From: Candidatus Aenigmatarchaeota archaeon
Lineage (GTDB): Archaea > Aenigmatarchaeota > Aenigmatarchaeia > CG10238-14 > SpSt-28
Assembly (NCBI GenBank): GCA_018920305.1
Contig: JAHLMO010000005.1
Location: forward strand, 1-39,689
Direction of reading: 5' to 3'
DNA: 39,689 nucleotides
Shown here: positions 1 to 10,410 of the stretch, piece by piece
How the letters are laid out: each line of letters starts with the position of its first letter
Numbering within the stretch: position 1 is the first letter of the stretch
The notes under the pieces: generated by a model
Told to the model about the DNA's origin: nothing
The model's database searches: none
The model's input: only the letters and a program-made list of their open reading frames with translations
Position numbers and translations under genes: made by a program

Positions 1-965
1 TATAGCTCCAAGTGTAATTTTGTGTGATATCAATCCAACTACCAGTTTGTGGATCATATTCTTCGACTTTATAAGGCGGATTAAATCCGAAAGCGTTAGG
101 CATAAGTCTGGACATTCCTAATAGATTATTTACATTTCCTGCATATACGTAAGGAGTTTCTGTTCTTACGCTCGGAGTTATAATACTTCCAGTACTTCTT
201 ATATCTCCAGCTACATCTAGTCTAGCTTGAGGATTAGTTGTTCCAATTCCGACTCTATCATTAGCCGAATCTACATATAAAGTTCCATTATCTATGTTCA
301 TTGGACCAGCAGCAATAATTTGATTAATGTTAACCAAATTTCTATTACTATCAACTATTTGAGTATTACCGACAAAATATGAATTTGCATAAACAGCTCT
401 CCATCTGTTAGTTGAACTACCTAAATCAAAAGCATTATCACTAGAAGGAACTAAATGTGTTCCAACACTAGCTATATTTTGCAATACTCTTCCAGAAGTT
501 ATTATTTGAGTTGTGCCAACATAATATCCTTGACCTGAATAAATTGCTTGAGTTGCATTAATATCTCCAACTACATCTAATCTTCTAACTGGCGAAGTTG
601 TTCCTATACCAACATTACCAGTAGTTGCATTAACAAACAAAATATTACTAATATTAACATTAAGCGGATAACCATCTCTAATAAAAATCCATATGCTATT
701 ATTACTCCAAGGATTAATAGCGTCGCTGCTAATTTGAGACCAAGAAGATATACAATCGTTACCTATACAAAGACTTGTTGCAAATATCTTCCCAGCTGAA
801 ACAACTCCAACGTTAGTTATATTAAAACCAAACATATTAAGATTCGTATCTATAGGGCAGATTTCAGATAATGGATGAGATTGTAATGGACAGTAAGAGA
901 AAGTAATATGAAATACTAAGATAGATAAGGATATCAGCAAAAAGAAAATAAATCTTACATACATA
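1..965 (-). CDS. Secreted surface protein with phage tail-fibre-like repeats, partial (C-terminus beyond window)
   Basis: Not in the ORF track (open at window edge). Manual minus-strand translation from ATG at 965: MYVRFIFFLLISLSILVFHITFSYC..., then two repeats GNVGIGTTSPVRRLDVVGDINA and DRVGIGTTNPQARLDVAGDIRS. Confidence 0.8.
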
Positions 966-1001
966 AAAATAGTTATTTATATAGAGCAAATATTAATTTA
1001 T

Positions 1002-1610
1002 TTAAAATTTACATCCAGTTAAATTAGAAAACCAATCAATATCATTAACTCCAAAATAAACTTTATCATTATAAACTATCGCTGGAAATTGTGTTATACC
1101 AGAATCAATACATACCTGCATCATATCACCATCACAACTAACAAAAATTAAATAAGAATATCTTCCCAATAAATTTAGTTGTCTAGAAGTTAATAATGCA
1201 GCATCAGGATAATTTTGAGAATCTAATAAACCATATATCTTTACTCCTTTATTATTTAAACATTCTACAAAATTTTTATACCTTTCTAAAGTTTTAACAG
1301 AATCCTTTAAGTATATTACACCTTCAACTAAAATACTCGAATCTTTAGATACCCATGCTTCGATATAATTAACATTATCATTTAATATCAACTTAACTAA
1401 AACTTTATACATTTCACCATCTTTCTTAATACTTTCAACGCTAACAATTGAATTTGGTACTAACAATTCATAAAACTTTTTAACTTCTATTTCAATATTT
1501 TTAACCTCGAAAACGCTCTTAATAAACTCATAAAGAAAAATTCCAATTACCCCACCAAGAATTACTAAAAATATCGCTTTTAAATATTTTTTAAACCTAT
1601 CTATTGGCAT
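1002..1610 (-). CDS. Membrane-anchored protein with thioredoxin-fold-like C-terminus
   Basis: N-terminal TM helix; C-terminal ...YSYLIFVSCDGDMMQVCIDSGITQFPAIVYNDKVYFG... resembling the cis-Pro region of thioredoxin-like domains; no CXXC. Confidence 0.55.
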   Translation of the reverse strand: MPIDRFKKYLKAIFLVILGGVIGIFLYEFIKSVFEVKNIEIEVKKFYELLVPNSIVSVESIKKDGEMYKVLVKLILNDNVNYIEAWVSKDSSILVEGVIYLKDSVKTLERYKNFVECLNNKGVKIYGLLDSQNYPDAALLTSRQLNLLGRYSYLIFVSCDGDMMQVCIDSGITQFPAIVYNDKVYFGVNDIDWFSNLTGCKF

Positions 1611-2065
1611 GTTAAATTTAAATCTCTAATTTTTATATTTACATTAGCACATTGAGTTAAAAACTCTAAGCTTAAAATTCTAGAAATTCCAGAAATGTTA
1701 ACATAATAATTATTAACAGTATTAGGTTTTAAAGGATTATTAATATCGACAATATTTCCATTTTCATCGTAAACATTTAAAGTATGCATTTTCATTCCAT
1801 CAAAAATAACAACCCTCAAATTGTATAAATCTATATAACCATTGTTTTTTAAAGAAAAGTTTAAAAATTTCGAAGTGCAGTTTAGAGTTTCTGTCAATAC
1901 CACAAATGAACCAAATTGACAGGATACTTGCTTTTCTCCAACACTCCTAACTTCTTCACTGGTTTTTTGAAAAAGTTGAGAATACCAGACATAAACGAAA
2001 TACCCAATAGCAAGGGTTACCAAAGCTATTATAATTGTTGCTACATAAGTAGATATTAACTTCAT
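1601..2065 (-). CDS. Pilin/archaellin-like protein with single N-terminal TM helix
   Basis: MKLISTYVATIIIALVTLAIGYFVYVWYSQ... hydrophobic N-terminal helix followed by short beta-rich ectodomain. Confidence 0.55.
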   Translation of the reverse strand: MKLISTYVATIIIALVTLAIGYFVYVWYSQLFQKTSEEVRSVGEKQVSCQFGSFVVLTETLNCTSKFLNFSLKNNGYIDLYNLRVVIFDGMKMHTLNVYDENGNIVDINNPLKPNTVNNYYVNISGISRILSLEFLTQCANVNIKIRDLNLTCQ

Positions 2066-2940
2066 AATACATAAATCTTTATTTTATTTAAATCGATTTT
2101 TTCTATTACTAAAGTGTATTCTCCTCTAGATGTTGCAAAACTACCAACAATTTCTATATCTAAATAATTTAAAATTATTCTACCTACTTCTGAAATAGAA
2201 GAATAACAACAAAGATTGTTTGGATAATAGTTACATATAGCTGCATGAGAATTAAAATCTTTATAAAAAGATGCTATACAAACTTCATTATTGCTGCATT
2301 TATTCTTTAGAGAACATATAACTATTGGATATGAACAAATTCTAAAAGAATATTTATTAAAACCTGCGTGAGAATTTTCATCTTTTAAAATTCTAAGAAT
2401 TTCAGACTCTTCTTCATAACAAGTCTCAGCTTTTCTAATTTCTAAGCCTTTACAACAAACTTTATAACGATAATTTGAAGAATTGCAATCTGCTATATGA
2501 GAATTATTTAATTTATACATAGAAAAAATGCATTCCTCATCCTCTAAGCAATTATCCTCTCTAATTTCACATTTTATACTAACATCTTTAAATATTAATG
2601 CCAAATTTCCAAAAGATCTTGCAATATTTCTAAGAAACTCGAAAGTCGAAACTGTTTCTAATTCATAAAATATTTTACCATCTTTAACTACTAATCTTCC
2701 TTCTGGAATATAAATTTTTACGGTTGTTTTTGATCCAATATCTAAACTGTTTAAATATAAAATTGTAGCATCTAAAACTCTTAATTGCTCTATTACTTCT
2801 AAGAAAGCGCTGCTCGTTTTGGATCTTTCAATTAGATCTTTAAAAGTAATAGATAAAAAAGATATTAAAAAAAGTGACAAAACTATATAAATAGAAAAGT
2901 ATATTGGACTAGATATTAATCTCATAAAGAATTTTAGCAA
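2062..2940 (-). CDS. Membrane-anchored Cys-rich protein with NSHxA/CC repeats, pilin-like cluster member
   Basis: N-terminal TM helix; repeated NNSHIADCN..YRYKVCC, DENSHAGFNKYSFRICS, DFNSHAAICNYYPNNLCC. Confidence 0.6.
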   Translation of the reverse strand: MLKFFMRLISSPIYFSIYIVLSLFLISFLSITFKDLIERSKTSSAFLEVIEQLRVLDATILYLNSLDIGSKTTVKIYIPEGRLVVKDGKIFYELETVSTFEFLRNIARSFGNLALIFKDVSIKCEIREDNCLEDEECIFSMYKLNNSHIADCNSSNYRYKVCCKGLEIRKAETCYEEESEILRILKDENSHAGFNKYSFRICSYPIVICSLKNKCSNNEVCIASFYKDFNSHAAICNYYPNNLCCYSSISEVGRIILNYLDIEIVGSFATSRGEYTLVIEKIDLNKIKIYVL

Positions 2941-3398
2941 ATATAAACTTTTATTGTTAGTTCAGCATTTTTAAGAATACATATTCTATGATTTCCACTA
3001 GATAAATAAATATTGCCAATAATATTTGCATATTCAAAATTTAAAGTTATAGAAAAAGTATTACCAATTTTTTCAATAAGTAAATTTCCATCTCTTCTAG
3101 TAAAATCTTCTAAAGGAATATTATCTGATTCTAAAATATAAACGAACGAATTATTACTAACATATAAGATGCCTCTATGAATTCTAATCTCTAAAACTCT
3201 CTGAGATCCTATTGCTTCGCTTAAAACTTCTTTACTTATAGCTTCAATTTTTTTCATATTAGAAATAGCTTCTTGAATTGAAATAGAATTTAAATTCCTA
3301 TCTATTATAGGATTTAAAAAAAGTAAAGCTATAGAAATAGCTGTAATAGAAATAAGAAGAACTAAAATTTTTGAAACAAATTCCGATAATAACTTCAT
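2934..3398 (-). CDS. Pseudopilin-like membrane-anchored protein
   Basis: N-terminal TM helix, small ectodomain, overlapping start/stop with neighbours. Confidence 0.5.
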   Translation of the reverse strand: MKLLSEFVSKILVLLISITAISIALLFLNPIIDRNLNSISIQEAISNMKKIEAISKEVLSEAIGSQRVLEIRIHRGILYVSNNSFVYILESDNIPLEDFTRRDGNLLIEKIGNTFSITLNFEYANIIGNIYLSSGNHRICILKNAELTIKVYIC

Positions 3399-3415
3399 AA
3401 ATATAAAATTACTCT

Positions 3416-3976
3416 TTAGCTATTCAATAACAAAGATTTAACTATTTTTATATCATCTTTATAACCCATAGAAATTAAATATTTGCAATTTGATTTACAA
3501 TTTACTATAAAAAAAGATGAATTAAAAATAGTTATATTTATTAGTTGAGAATTTTCAAAGTTAATATTTATATTTTTTAAAGTTCTTGGCTCTAAATTAA
3601 AAGCTAAGAAATCTTTATCAGAAGATATATTTAAAAAATATTCTCTTTCAGAAAAAAGATACATTTCAAATCTAATCTTTTTCTGAGAAAAATCCAAACT
3701 AATATTTAAAAATAAAACTTCTATAATAAGATTTCTTTTTTTAGAGGTATTAATGAAAAATTCTGAAAAATTAAAAAATTCTGAATATTTTTCGTTTTCC
3801 AAAAGAAAGTTTGCTTCTATTAAATAATTATCGATAGTTCTTAAAATTATTAAATTGTTTGAATAATTAGTTTTTTTACTTAAATATCCAAAATAAAAAA
3901 AGTTAACACTAAAAATTAATATAAATATTGCTGTCGCAATTATAAAAAATTGTGATTTAAATTTTTTTCCAAGCAT
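3416..3976 (-). CDS. Pseudopilin-like membrane-anchored protein
   Basis: N-terminal TM helix FFIIATAIFILIFSVNFFYFGYL and ectodomain; operonic position. Confidence 0.45.
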   Translation of the reverse strand: MLGKKFKSQFFIIATAIFILIFSVNFFYFGYLSKKTNYSNNLIILRTIDNYLIEANFLLENEKYSEFFNFSEFFINTSKKRNLIIEVLFLNISLDFSQKKIRFEMYLFSEREYFLNISSDKDFLAFNLEPRTLKNININFENSQLINITIFNSSFFIVNCKSNCKYLISMGYKDDIKIVKSLLLNS

Positions 3977-4352
3977 ATATTATTAATTCAATATTTTCGT
4001 AGTTAGTAAAATTAGATGAAAAAAAATAACTTACAGAAAAAACGTTATTCGCATTAAACTTTATATTTTTAAAACATTCATCATAATTTTTTTCATAACA
4101 AATCAAAACTTTAAAATCATAAATTTTTGGAAGTTCATTTTTTAAAATGTTTTCTATTTCAGTTGTTTTTCCTAAAAACGCATAATTTCTTATTTCGAGA
4201 TTATAAGAGTTTAAAACATTATAAATTTTTAATTTTATTATTTCATAATCTTCTAAATATAGATTGGAAGAATAAAAAAGAAAAATAAAGATAAAAGATA
4301 ATAGAATAATAGAAGAAATCGCCAATTCTAAAATTTTTTCCATTTTATTCAA
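3957..4352 (-). CDS. Small membrane-anchored pseudopilin-like protein
   Basis: N-terminal TM helix LELAISSIILLSFIFIFLFYSS; overlaps both neighbours. Confidence 0.45.
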   Translation of the reverse strand: MNKMEKILELAISSIILLSFIFIFLFYSSNLYLEDYEIIKLKIYNVLNSYNLEIRNYAFLGKTTEIENILKNELPKIYDFKVLICYEKNYDECFKNIKFNANNVFSVSYFFSSNFTNYENIELIIYAWKKI

Positions 4353-5064
4353 AAATTCTAAAAATTATATTTAGTTTTTTTCCATTAATCGATAAAATAG
4401 GAATATTAAAAGAAAAAACGTTTCCAGCTTTATTTTTTTTACAACTCATAATTATATTTTCATTTTCAAAAACCTCTATCTCGACTTCTCCTCTATTTTT
4501 ACAATATTCTTCTACAATATTTTCAAAAGTAAAAAGATCTAAACCCTTTAAAGTAATAGTGCCTATATATTTATAACTTGCATTTTTATAGTTTTCTTCA
4601 AAATCATATAGTATTGGATTTCCATAGCTAGATGACATAAAAACATATAAAATTTCTTTGTTAGAAAAATTTTGTAAAAAAATTGATATATTAGCTCTAT
4701 ATAAGCTATTATCGCTACAAACATCGTAATCTTTTATTTTAAATGCTAATTCAGAAAAATTAGAATTATAAATTCTTATAGATGTTACATTTATTTTCTT
4801 TTCACAGCTAACATTGAAGTTTATATAAACAACTTGATCACCACTTTCACTAATATTAATTTCAAAAATTTTAATAACCAGATCTTTATAAACGTTTGGA
4901 TTAGAATATATTAGCCTCTCAAAATATGAAAACAAAAGTTCTTTATAAAAAATTTCTGAATTTATATATTTATATTCTTGAAATCTGTAATTCAAGAAAA
5001 GAAAAGCTGTTACCAATAACATTAAAAATATTGTTGATGATATAACTATTTCTAAATAGCCCAT
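4345..5064 (-). CDS. Pseudopilin-like membrane-anchored protein, first gene of cluster
   Basis: MGYLEIVISSTIFLMLLVTAFLFLNYRFQ N-terminal helix and long ectodomain. Confidence 0.5.
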   Translation of the reverse strand: MGYLEIVISSTIFLMLLVTAFLFLNYRFQEYKYINSEIFYKELLFSYFERLIYSNPNVYKDLVIKIFEINISESGDQVVYINFNVSCEKKINVTSIRIYNSNFSELAFKIKDYDVCSDNSLYRANISIFLQNFSNKEILYVFMSSSYGNPILYDFEENYKNASYKYIGTITLKGLDLFTFENIVEEYCKNRGEVEIEVFENENIIMSCKKNKAGNVFSFNIPILSINGKKLNIIFRIFE

Positions 5065-5097
5065 AAAATATTAAAATGTATAGAGCAATTATTCGAC

Positions 5098-5183
5098 TGC
5101 GGGGGGTGGGATTTGAACCCACGAAGGCACTAAGCCACTGGGACCTCAACCCAGCGCCCTTGGCCAGGCTAGGCGACCCCCGC
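5098..5183 (-). tRNA. tRNA-Leu(GAG)
   Basis: Minus strand GCGGGGG...CCCCCGC+A acceptor, T-arm GTGGG TTCAAAT CCCAC, anticodon arm CTGGG TTGAGGT CCCAG, long variable arm. CCA not encoded. Confidence 0.95.
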
Positions 5184-5251
5184 TTATATTCTAACCTATA
5201 ATTTATTTTTAGAATTCGAATTTTTTATTAATCTTGAGAATTTTTGAAATT

Positions 5252-5291
5252 GGCATCTGGTGATAGGTTAGAAGTTGTAGTGGTAATTCTA

Positions 5292-5296
<5 letters not shown>
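5252..5296 (-). repeat. 3' strand of 16S processing stem
   Basis: 5252-5266 is perfectly complementary to 6790-6804 (15 bp); 5274-5296 complementary to 6760-6782 (23 bp, one G.U). Confidence 0.85.
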
Positions 5297-6759
<1,463 letters not shown>

Positions 6760-6770
<11 letters not shown>

Positions 6771-6804
6771 TACCACTACAACTTTTTCTCTATCACCAGA
6801 TGCC
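6760..6804 (-). repeat. 5' strand of 16S processing stem
   Basis: GGCATCTGGTGATAG-AGAAAAA-GTTGTAGTGGTAATTCTGGCTGA pairs with the 3' flank CTATCACCAGATGCC and TCAGCTAGAATTACCACTACAAC. Confidence 0.85.
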
Positions 6805-6824
6805 ATTAAGGCATCTGATACTAT

Positions 6825-6894
6825 GGGCTTGTAGGATATTGTTTCTCATCTTCATAGAGCAAGCGCTCTCTCGAAACAATGACGGAACAAGCCC
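6825..6894 (-). other. Long structured hairpin in 16S leader (possible guide-RNA-like or leader element)
   Basis: Minus strand GGGCTTGT-TCCGTC-ATTGTTTC-GAG-AGAGC-GCTT-GCTCT-ATGAAGATGA-GAAACAAT-ATCCT-ACAAGCCC: three nested stems of 8, 8 and 5 bp. Confidence 0.6.
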
Positions 6895-6920
6895 TATAAT
6901 ATATTTTAAATTCAAATCAC

Positions 6921-6931
6921 TAATATATATA
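6921..6931 (-). promoter_or_regulatory. Candidate TATA box of 16S transcript
   Basis: TATATATATTA about 25-30 nt upstream of the GGGCTTGT hairpin start on the minus strand; weak in AT-rich DNA. Confidence 0.35.
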
Positions 6932-6981
6932 TTTTTTCAGCTATATATTTCTTCCCAAGTGTACATATATATATACACACA

Positions 6982-7650
6982 CTAAATAAAATCAAAAGCT
7001 TCTAATGCTATTTGAATTTCATAAGGACTAGTTTTTTCCCCAAATACTATTCCTTTAGAATTTGCAATTAAACCAACAGAAACGTAAATATTTCCCATAT
7101 TTACACTTCCTGCACCATATCTTTTCACTTTAAATATTTCACTAATTTCTTTTGCTTCATCTTCATCTATATTTCTATTAAATAAAATTCCCTTATTAGT
7201 TACATATGCCATAGAACCAACCAAATTATTTTTCATTATTTTTCTAACAACAACCTCAACATTTAAAACATCTCTAATTATTTTTAAGCTTTCTTTATCA
7301 ATTAATGGACTTACAATTGCAGAATAATCATTACAAAGAATTAAGTTTCCAATAGCATTATAATCACAATCAATAATTCCAATATTTAAATCTAACGATT
7401 TAAAAAAATTAAATTCATCGCTAAAAATTGTTTTTGGTAAAATTAATCCATTAGAATTTAAACACGAAAAAATTCCAAGTAAATATGAATCCCAAATTTT
7501 ACATTCAATGATTTCAGTTTTAAGAATTTTTTCTAATTTTTCAGTAATTTTTTTATCAGTATTTTTAGGAACTAAAGTTATGTCTTCGGATGTTCTTAAA
7601 AAAATACCAATATTTGAATCGCCATTGTAATTTATAAGCTCGTATTTCAT
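6982..7650 (-). CDS. eif6: Translation initiation factor aIF6
   Basis: NIGIFLRTSEDITLVP, NNLVGSMAYVTNKGILF, GSVNMGNIYVSVGLIANSKGIVFGEKTSPYE typical of aIF6. Confidence 0.93.
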   Translation of the reverse strand: MKYELINYNGDSNIGIFLRTSEDITLVPKNTDKKITEKLEKILKTEIIECKIWDSYLLGIFSCLNSNGLILPKTIFSDEFNFFKSLDLNIGIIDCDYNAIGNLILCNDYSAIVSPLIDKESLKIIRDVLNVEVVVRKIMKNNLVGSMAYVTNKGILFNRNIDEDEAKEISEIFKVKRYGAGSVNMGNIYVSVGLIANSKGIVFGEKTSPYEIQIALEAFDFI

Positions 7651-7892
7651 GCAAGATCAACCTTTGCTATATTATTTTCTTTTTCAATTCTTAAAGTAAA
7701 TTTATAAGTTAATTTTTTCGGACTATGTCTTTGAATAAATTCGTTTAAATTTTTACCTATTTTAACTTCATCAACTTTTAAAATTCTTTTTAATTTTTCT
7801 TTTAATCTTAACATTAATAATTTTTTTCTATTCCATCTTGGTTTTTTAATCAATTCTTTTCTTAAGTTTATTCTTAATATTCTCTCCTCCAT
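7647..7892 (-). CDS. rpl31e: Ribosomal protein L31e
   Basis: INLRKELIKKPRWNRKK...VKIGKNLNEFIQRHSPKKLTYKFTLRIEKENN; adjacent to aIF6 as in many archaea. Confidence 0.88.
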   Translation of the reverse strand: MEERILRINLRKELIKKPRWNRKKLLMLRLKEKLKRILKVDEVKIGKNLNEFIQRHSPKKLTYKFTLRIEKENNIAKVDLA

Positions 7893-7924
7893 TATATTTT
7901 TTAGAAAATAAAAATTAAAAATTT

Positions 7925-8722
7925 ATGCAAATAGATTGGAATAAATTTAAAGAGTATCTAAGTTTAAAATGCACTAATAAAACTCATATTAACAATTTAG
8001 TTAACTACGCAAAAAAATACTCCTATTTACTAAATTTAAATGCTGTTGATTTTTCAATAGAATTTAAGAAAATTACTGAAAATAAAAAAACTTTAAAAAA
8101 ACATATTTTACAGGCATTAGCAGCATATTCAAAATTCTTAGATGCATTAAATGATGTAGATACTTATTATAAAAAATTTAACGAACTAAGAAAAAAAGCA
8201 AACATTAGCTGGTATATACCAAAAATTCCAAAAATACTAGAAGAAAAAATTAATAAAGATGAACTTCTTGAAAAAATTAACTATTTTCCAAAAAAATTAA
8301 AAGCAACTACAATTTTACACCTATTAACAGGATTAAGAACACATGAACTAATTTATTTCATAAAAAATTTTGAAAAAATTAAAAAACAAAAAATTTACGA
8401 TGCCTATGTTTTCGAACTATTATTAATAAGAAAGACAAAAAAAGTTTTTATAACGATTTTAAACGAAAAAGCTATTGAATACATAAAAATTGCATATAAA
8501 TCAAAACTAAGTTATTGGAAAAATTTAAAAAAGTATAATATTAAACCATATGATTTTAGAAGAGCATTCGAAAGTTTCTTTGATAATTTAAGATCGCATG
8601 AAATCGATTTGCTACAAGGAAGAGTAGGAAAGGAATTAATAATTCACTATACAAGAGATTTAGAAAATATTGTTAAAAAAGTTTCTGAAAAACAAAGAGA
8701 AATATTAGAAAAAATTATTTAG
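7925..8722 (+). CDS. Archaeal tyrosine recombinase/integrase
   Basis: TGLRTHEL (catalytic Arg box), YDFRRAFESFF, LLQGRVGKELIIHYTRD (C-terminal GR...HY box). Confidence 0.82.
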   Translation: MQIDWNKFKEYLSLKCTNKTHINNLVNYAKKYSYLLNLNAVDFSIEFKKITENKKTLKKHILQALAAYSKFLDALNDVDTYYKKFNELRKKANISWYIPKIPKILEEKINKDELLEKINYFPKKLKATTILHLLTGLRTHELIYFIKNFEKIKKQKIYDAYVFELLLIRKTKKVFITILNEKAIEYIKIAYKSKLSYWKNLKKYNIKPYDFRRAFESFFDNLRSHEIDLLQGRVGKELIIHYTRDLENIVKKVSEKQREILEKII

Positions 8723-9311
8723 CGCCTTCAGCTTCTTTTTCTATTCTTTCTTTCTCTTTTAATGCGTAACTTTTCGAAATATCGTTATTGGCAGCAGCAA
8801 TTATTTCTTCTGCTAAAAGTTCAGACATTTTAGTAAAACCAACCTTTCTTCTATAACAAGAATTTACTATATTTCTTAAGGCTAAATCAACTCTTCTTTG
8901 CGGAGAAACTATAACAGCAGTTCTAGCAATAATTCCTCCAACTTGATAAGATATTGGCTCTTCTAATGGTGCAACATTTTCTATAGCTCTTACTAATACT
9001 TCTATAGGATTTTTCTTAGTTTTTTTCTCAATTATTTCAAAAACTTCCTTCACTATCTTTATAATTTTTTCTGTTTTTCCTACACATCTAGCTGAAGAAA
9101 CTAAATGTTTTTTACCTTTATGTCCAGGTATCATCATTCTAGTGATTAATCTTTCTACTATATTCATATTTGCTTTACCAAATCTTATTTGACTATATCT
9201 TCCATATGTTCTAGGAATAATACAAGGTTTTAGATTTATATATCTTTTTAATCCAATATCCTTTACTTCAACATTCCAATCCCATTTACCGAATAATTTT
9301 AGTTCACTCAT
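8715..9311 (-). CDS. rps7: Ribosomal protein S7
   Basis: [23 protein letters not shown]..., [39 protein letters not shown]. Confidence 0.95.
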   Translation of the reverse strand: MSELKLFGKWDWNVEVKDIGLKRYINLKPCIIPRTYGRYSQIRFGKANMNIVERLITRMMIPGHKGKKHLVSSARCVGKTEKIIKIVKEVFEIIEKKTKKNPIEVLVRAIENVAPLEEPISYQVGGIIARTAVIVSPQRRVDLALRNIVNSCYRRKVGFTKMSELLAEEIIAAANNDISKSYALKEKERIEKEAEGAK

Positions 9312-9730
9312 CTTGCTGGTTTCTGCTTTTTACCTTTTCTTATTGCATCCAAAGATACACCATTAACTGCAATAACTTTATATCTTATTCCCCACATACT
9401 TCCGATTGGACCTTTTTGTCCACCTCCTAATGGTTCAACAATTACTTCATCATGCTCATTAATATAATTAATACTTCCACTTTTTGGAACAAAAGCTGTT
9501 AATTCTCTTCCATTCTTTATCAATTTAACTCTAACACATTTTATTAATCCAGAATGAGGTCTTTTTTGTTCAACAACTCTCTTTTCAATTACAATTCCTC
9601 TTGCTTGTGGTGCTCCTTCTAATGGATCCATTTTCCATAAACCTAAAACTCTAGATTTATAATCATACTTACTCCATCTAAATTTTTTTCTATTCTTTAT
9701 CAATTTTCTTGCAGCAAATTCTCCTGGCAT
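9308..9730 (-). CDS. rps12: Ribosomal protein S12
   Basis: [36 protein letters not shown]...[20 protein letters not shown]. Confidence 0.97.
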   Translation of the reverse strand: MPGEFAARKLIKNRKKFRWSKYDYKSRVLGLWKMDPLEGAPQARGIVIEKRVVEQKRPHSGLIKCVRVKLIKNGRELTAFVPKSGSINYINEHDEVIVEPLGGGQKGPIGSMWGIRYKVIAVNGVSLDAIRKGKKQKPAR

Positions 9731-9751
9731 TATTAAATTATTAATAAAAAT

Positions 9752-10153
9752 TTAAATAATTTTAATTTCGTTAATTTTATACATTCTTTCTAATAAAGTT
9801 TTATATAACTTGAGTTTTCTTTTATTTCTTCCATAAACTATTCCTTTATATACCTTATTAATCCCAACTTCTGCTACTTTAATTCCATTATAATTTTTTA
9901 TTTTTACAAAGTTTACAAAAGGAATTAATTCTTTTAAAAACTCAAAAACATTTGAAGAGTATTCCAATATTTTAATATCTTTGTTTAAAATCTTTTTAAG
10001 AATACCTAATAAATGAATTAATTTTTCTCTTTGATTTTTCTCTACAACGATATACATAACATTATCAAAAATAACAACATCCTTTACATTAACATTTGAT
10101 AAATTTTCAACTAAATTAATTATTCTTATTATTTCGTTATCAAAAATTCTCAT
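9752..10153 (-). CDS. nusA: NusA-like transcription factor
   Basis: KH-like ...DVVIFDNVMYIVVEKNQ...KIKNYNGIKVAEVGINK... between L30e and S12 in the rpo operon. Confidence 0.85.
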   Translation of the reverse strand: MRIFDNEIIRIINLVENLSNVNVKDVVIFDNVMYIVVEKNQREKLIHLLGILKKILNKDIKILEYSSNVFEFLKELIPFVNFVKIKNYNGIKVAEVGINKVYKGIVYGRNKRKLKLYKTLLERMYKINEIKII

Positions 10154-10410
10154 TTTTTAACTACTATTACACTTATCGGAAAAGGTTTTCCTAAGCTAAC
10201 TCCTAGTTCGATGCTATTCATATTTACTTGAATTATTTTTTTCTTATCTTCAACTGCACTAAATATATCGTTTTTCATATTTTCTGGAATATTTTTTGCT
10301 ATTATAACTAATTTAGGGTCATTTAACTTTAAATATTTTAAACACTTTCTAAATCCATAAATTGCCTTACCTTTCTTTATTTCTTCCTTTATTTCACTTA
10401 TTATCTCCAT
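10150..10410 (-). CDS. rpl30e: Ribosomal protein L30e
   Basis: L7Ae-fold ...KAIYGFRKCLKYLKLNDPKLVIIAKNIPENMK...VNMNSIELGVSLGKPFPISVIVV; synteny. Confidence 0.88.
   Translation of the reverse strand: MEIISEIKEEIKKGKAIYGFRKCLKYLKLNDPKLVIIAKNIPENMKNDIFSAVEDKKKIIQVNMNSIELGVSLGKPFPISVIVVKK

Noticed and set aside
6959-6980. GTGTACATATATATATACACAC near-palindrome after aIF6
   Set aside because: Could be a terminator or regulator site, but alternating AT repeats are expected in AT-rich intergenic DNA; insufficient support.
6800-6985. 61-aa plus-strand ORF
   Set aside because: Overlaps the 16S leader hairpins and promoter region; low-complexity, no protein signature.
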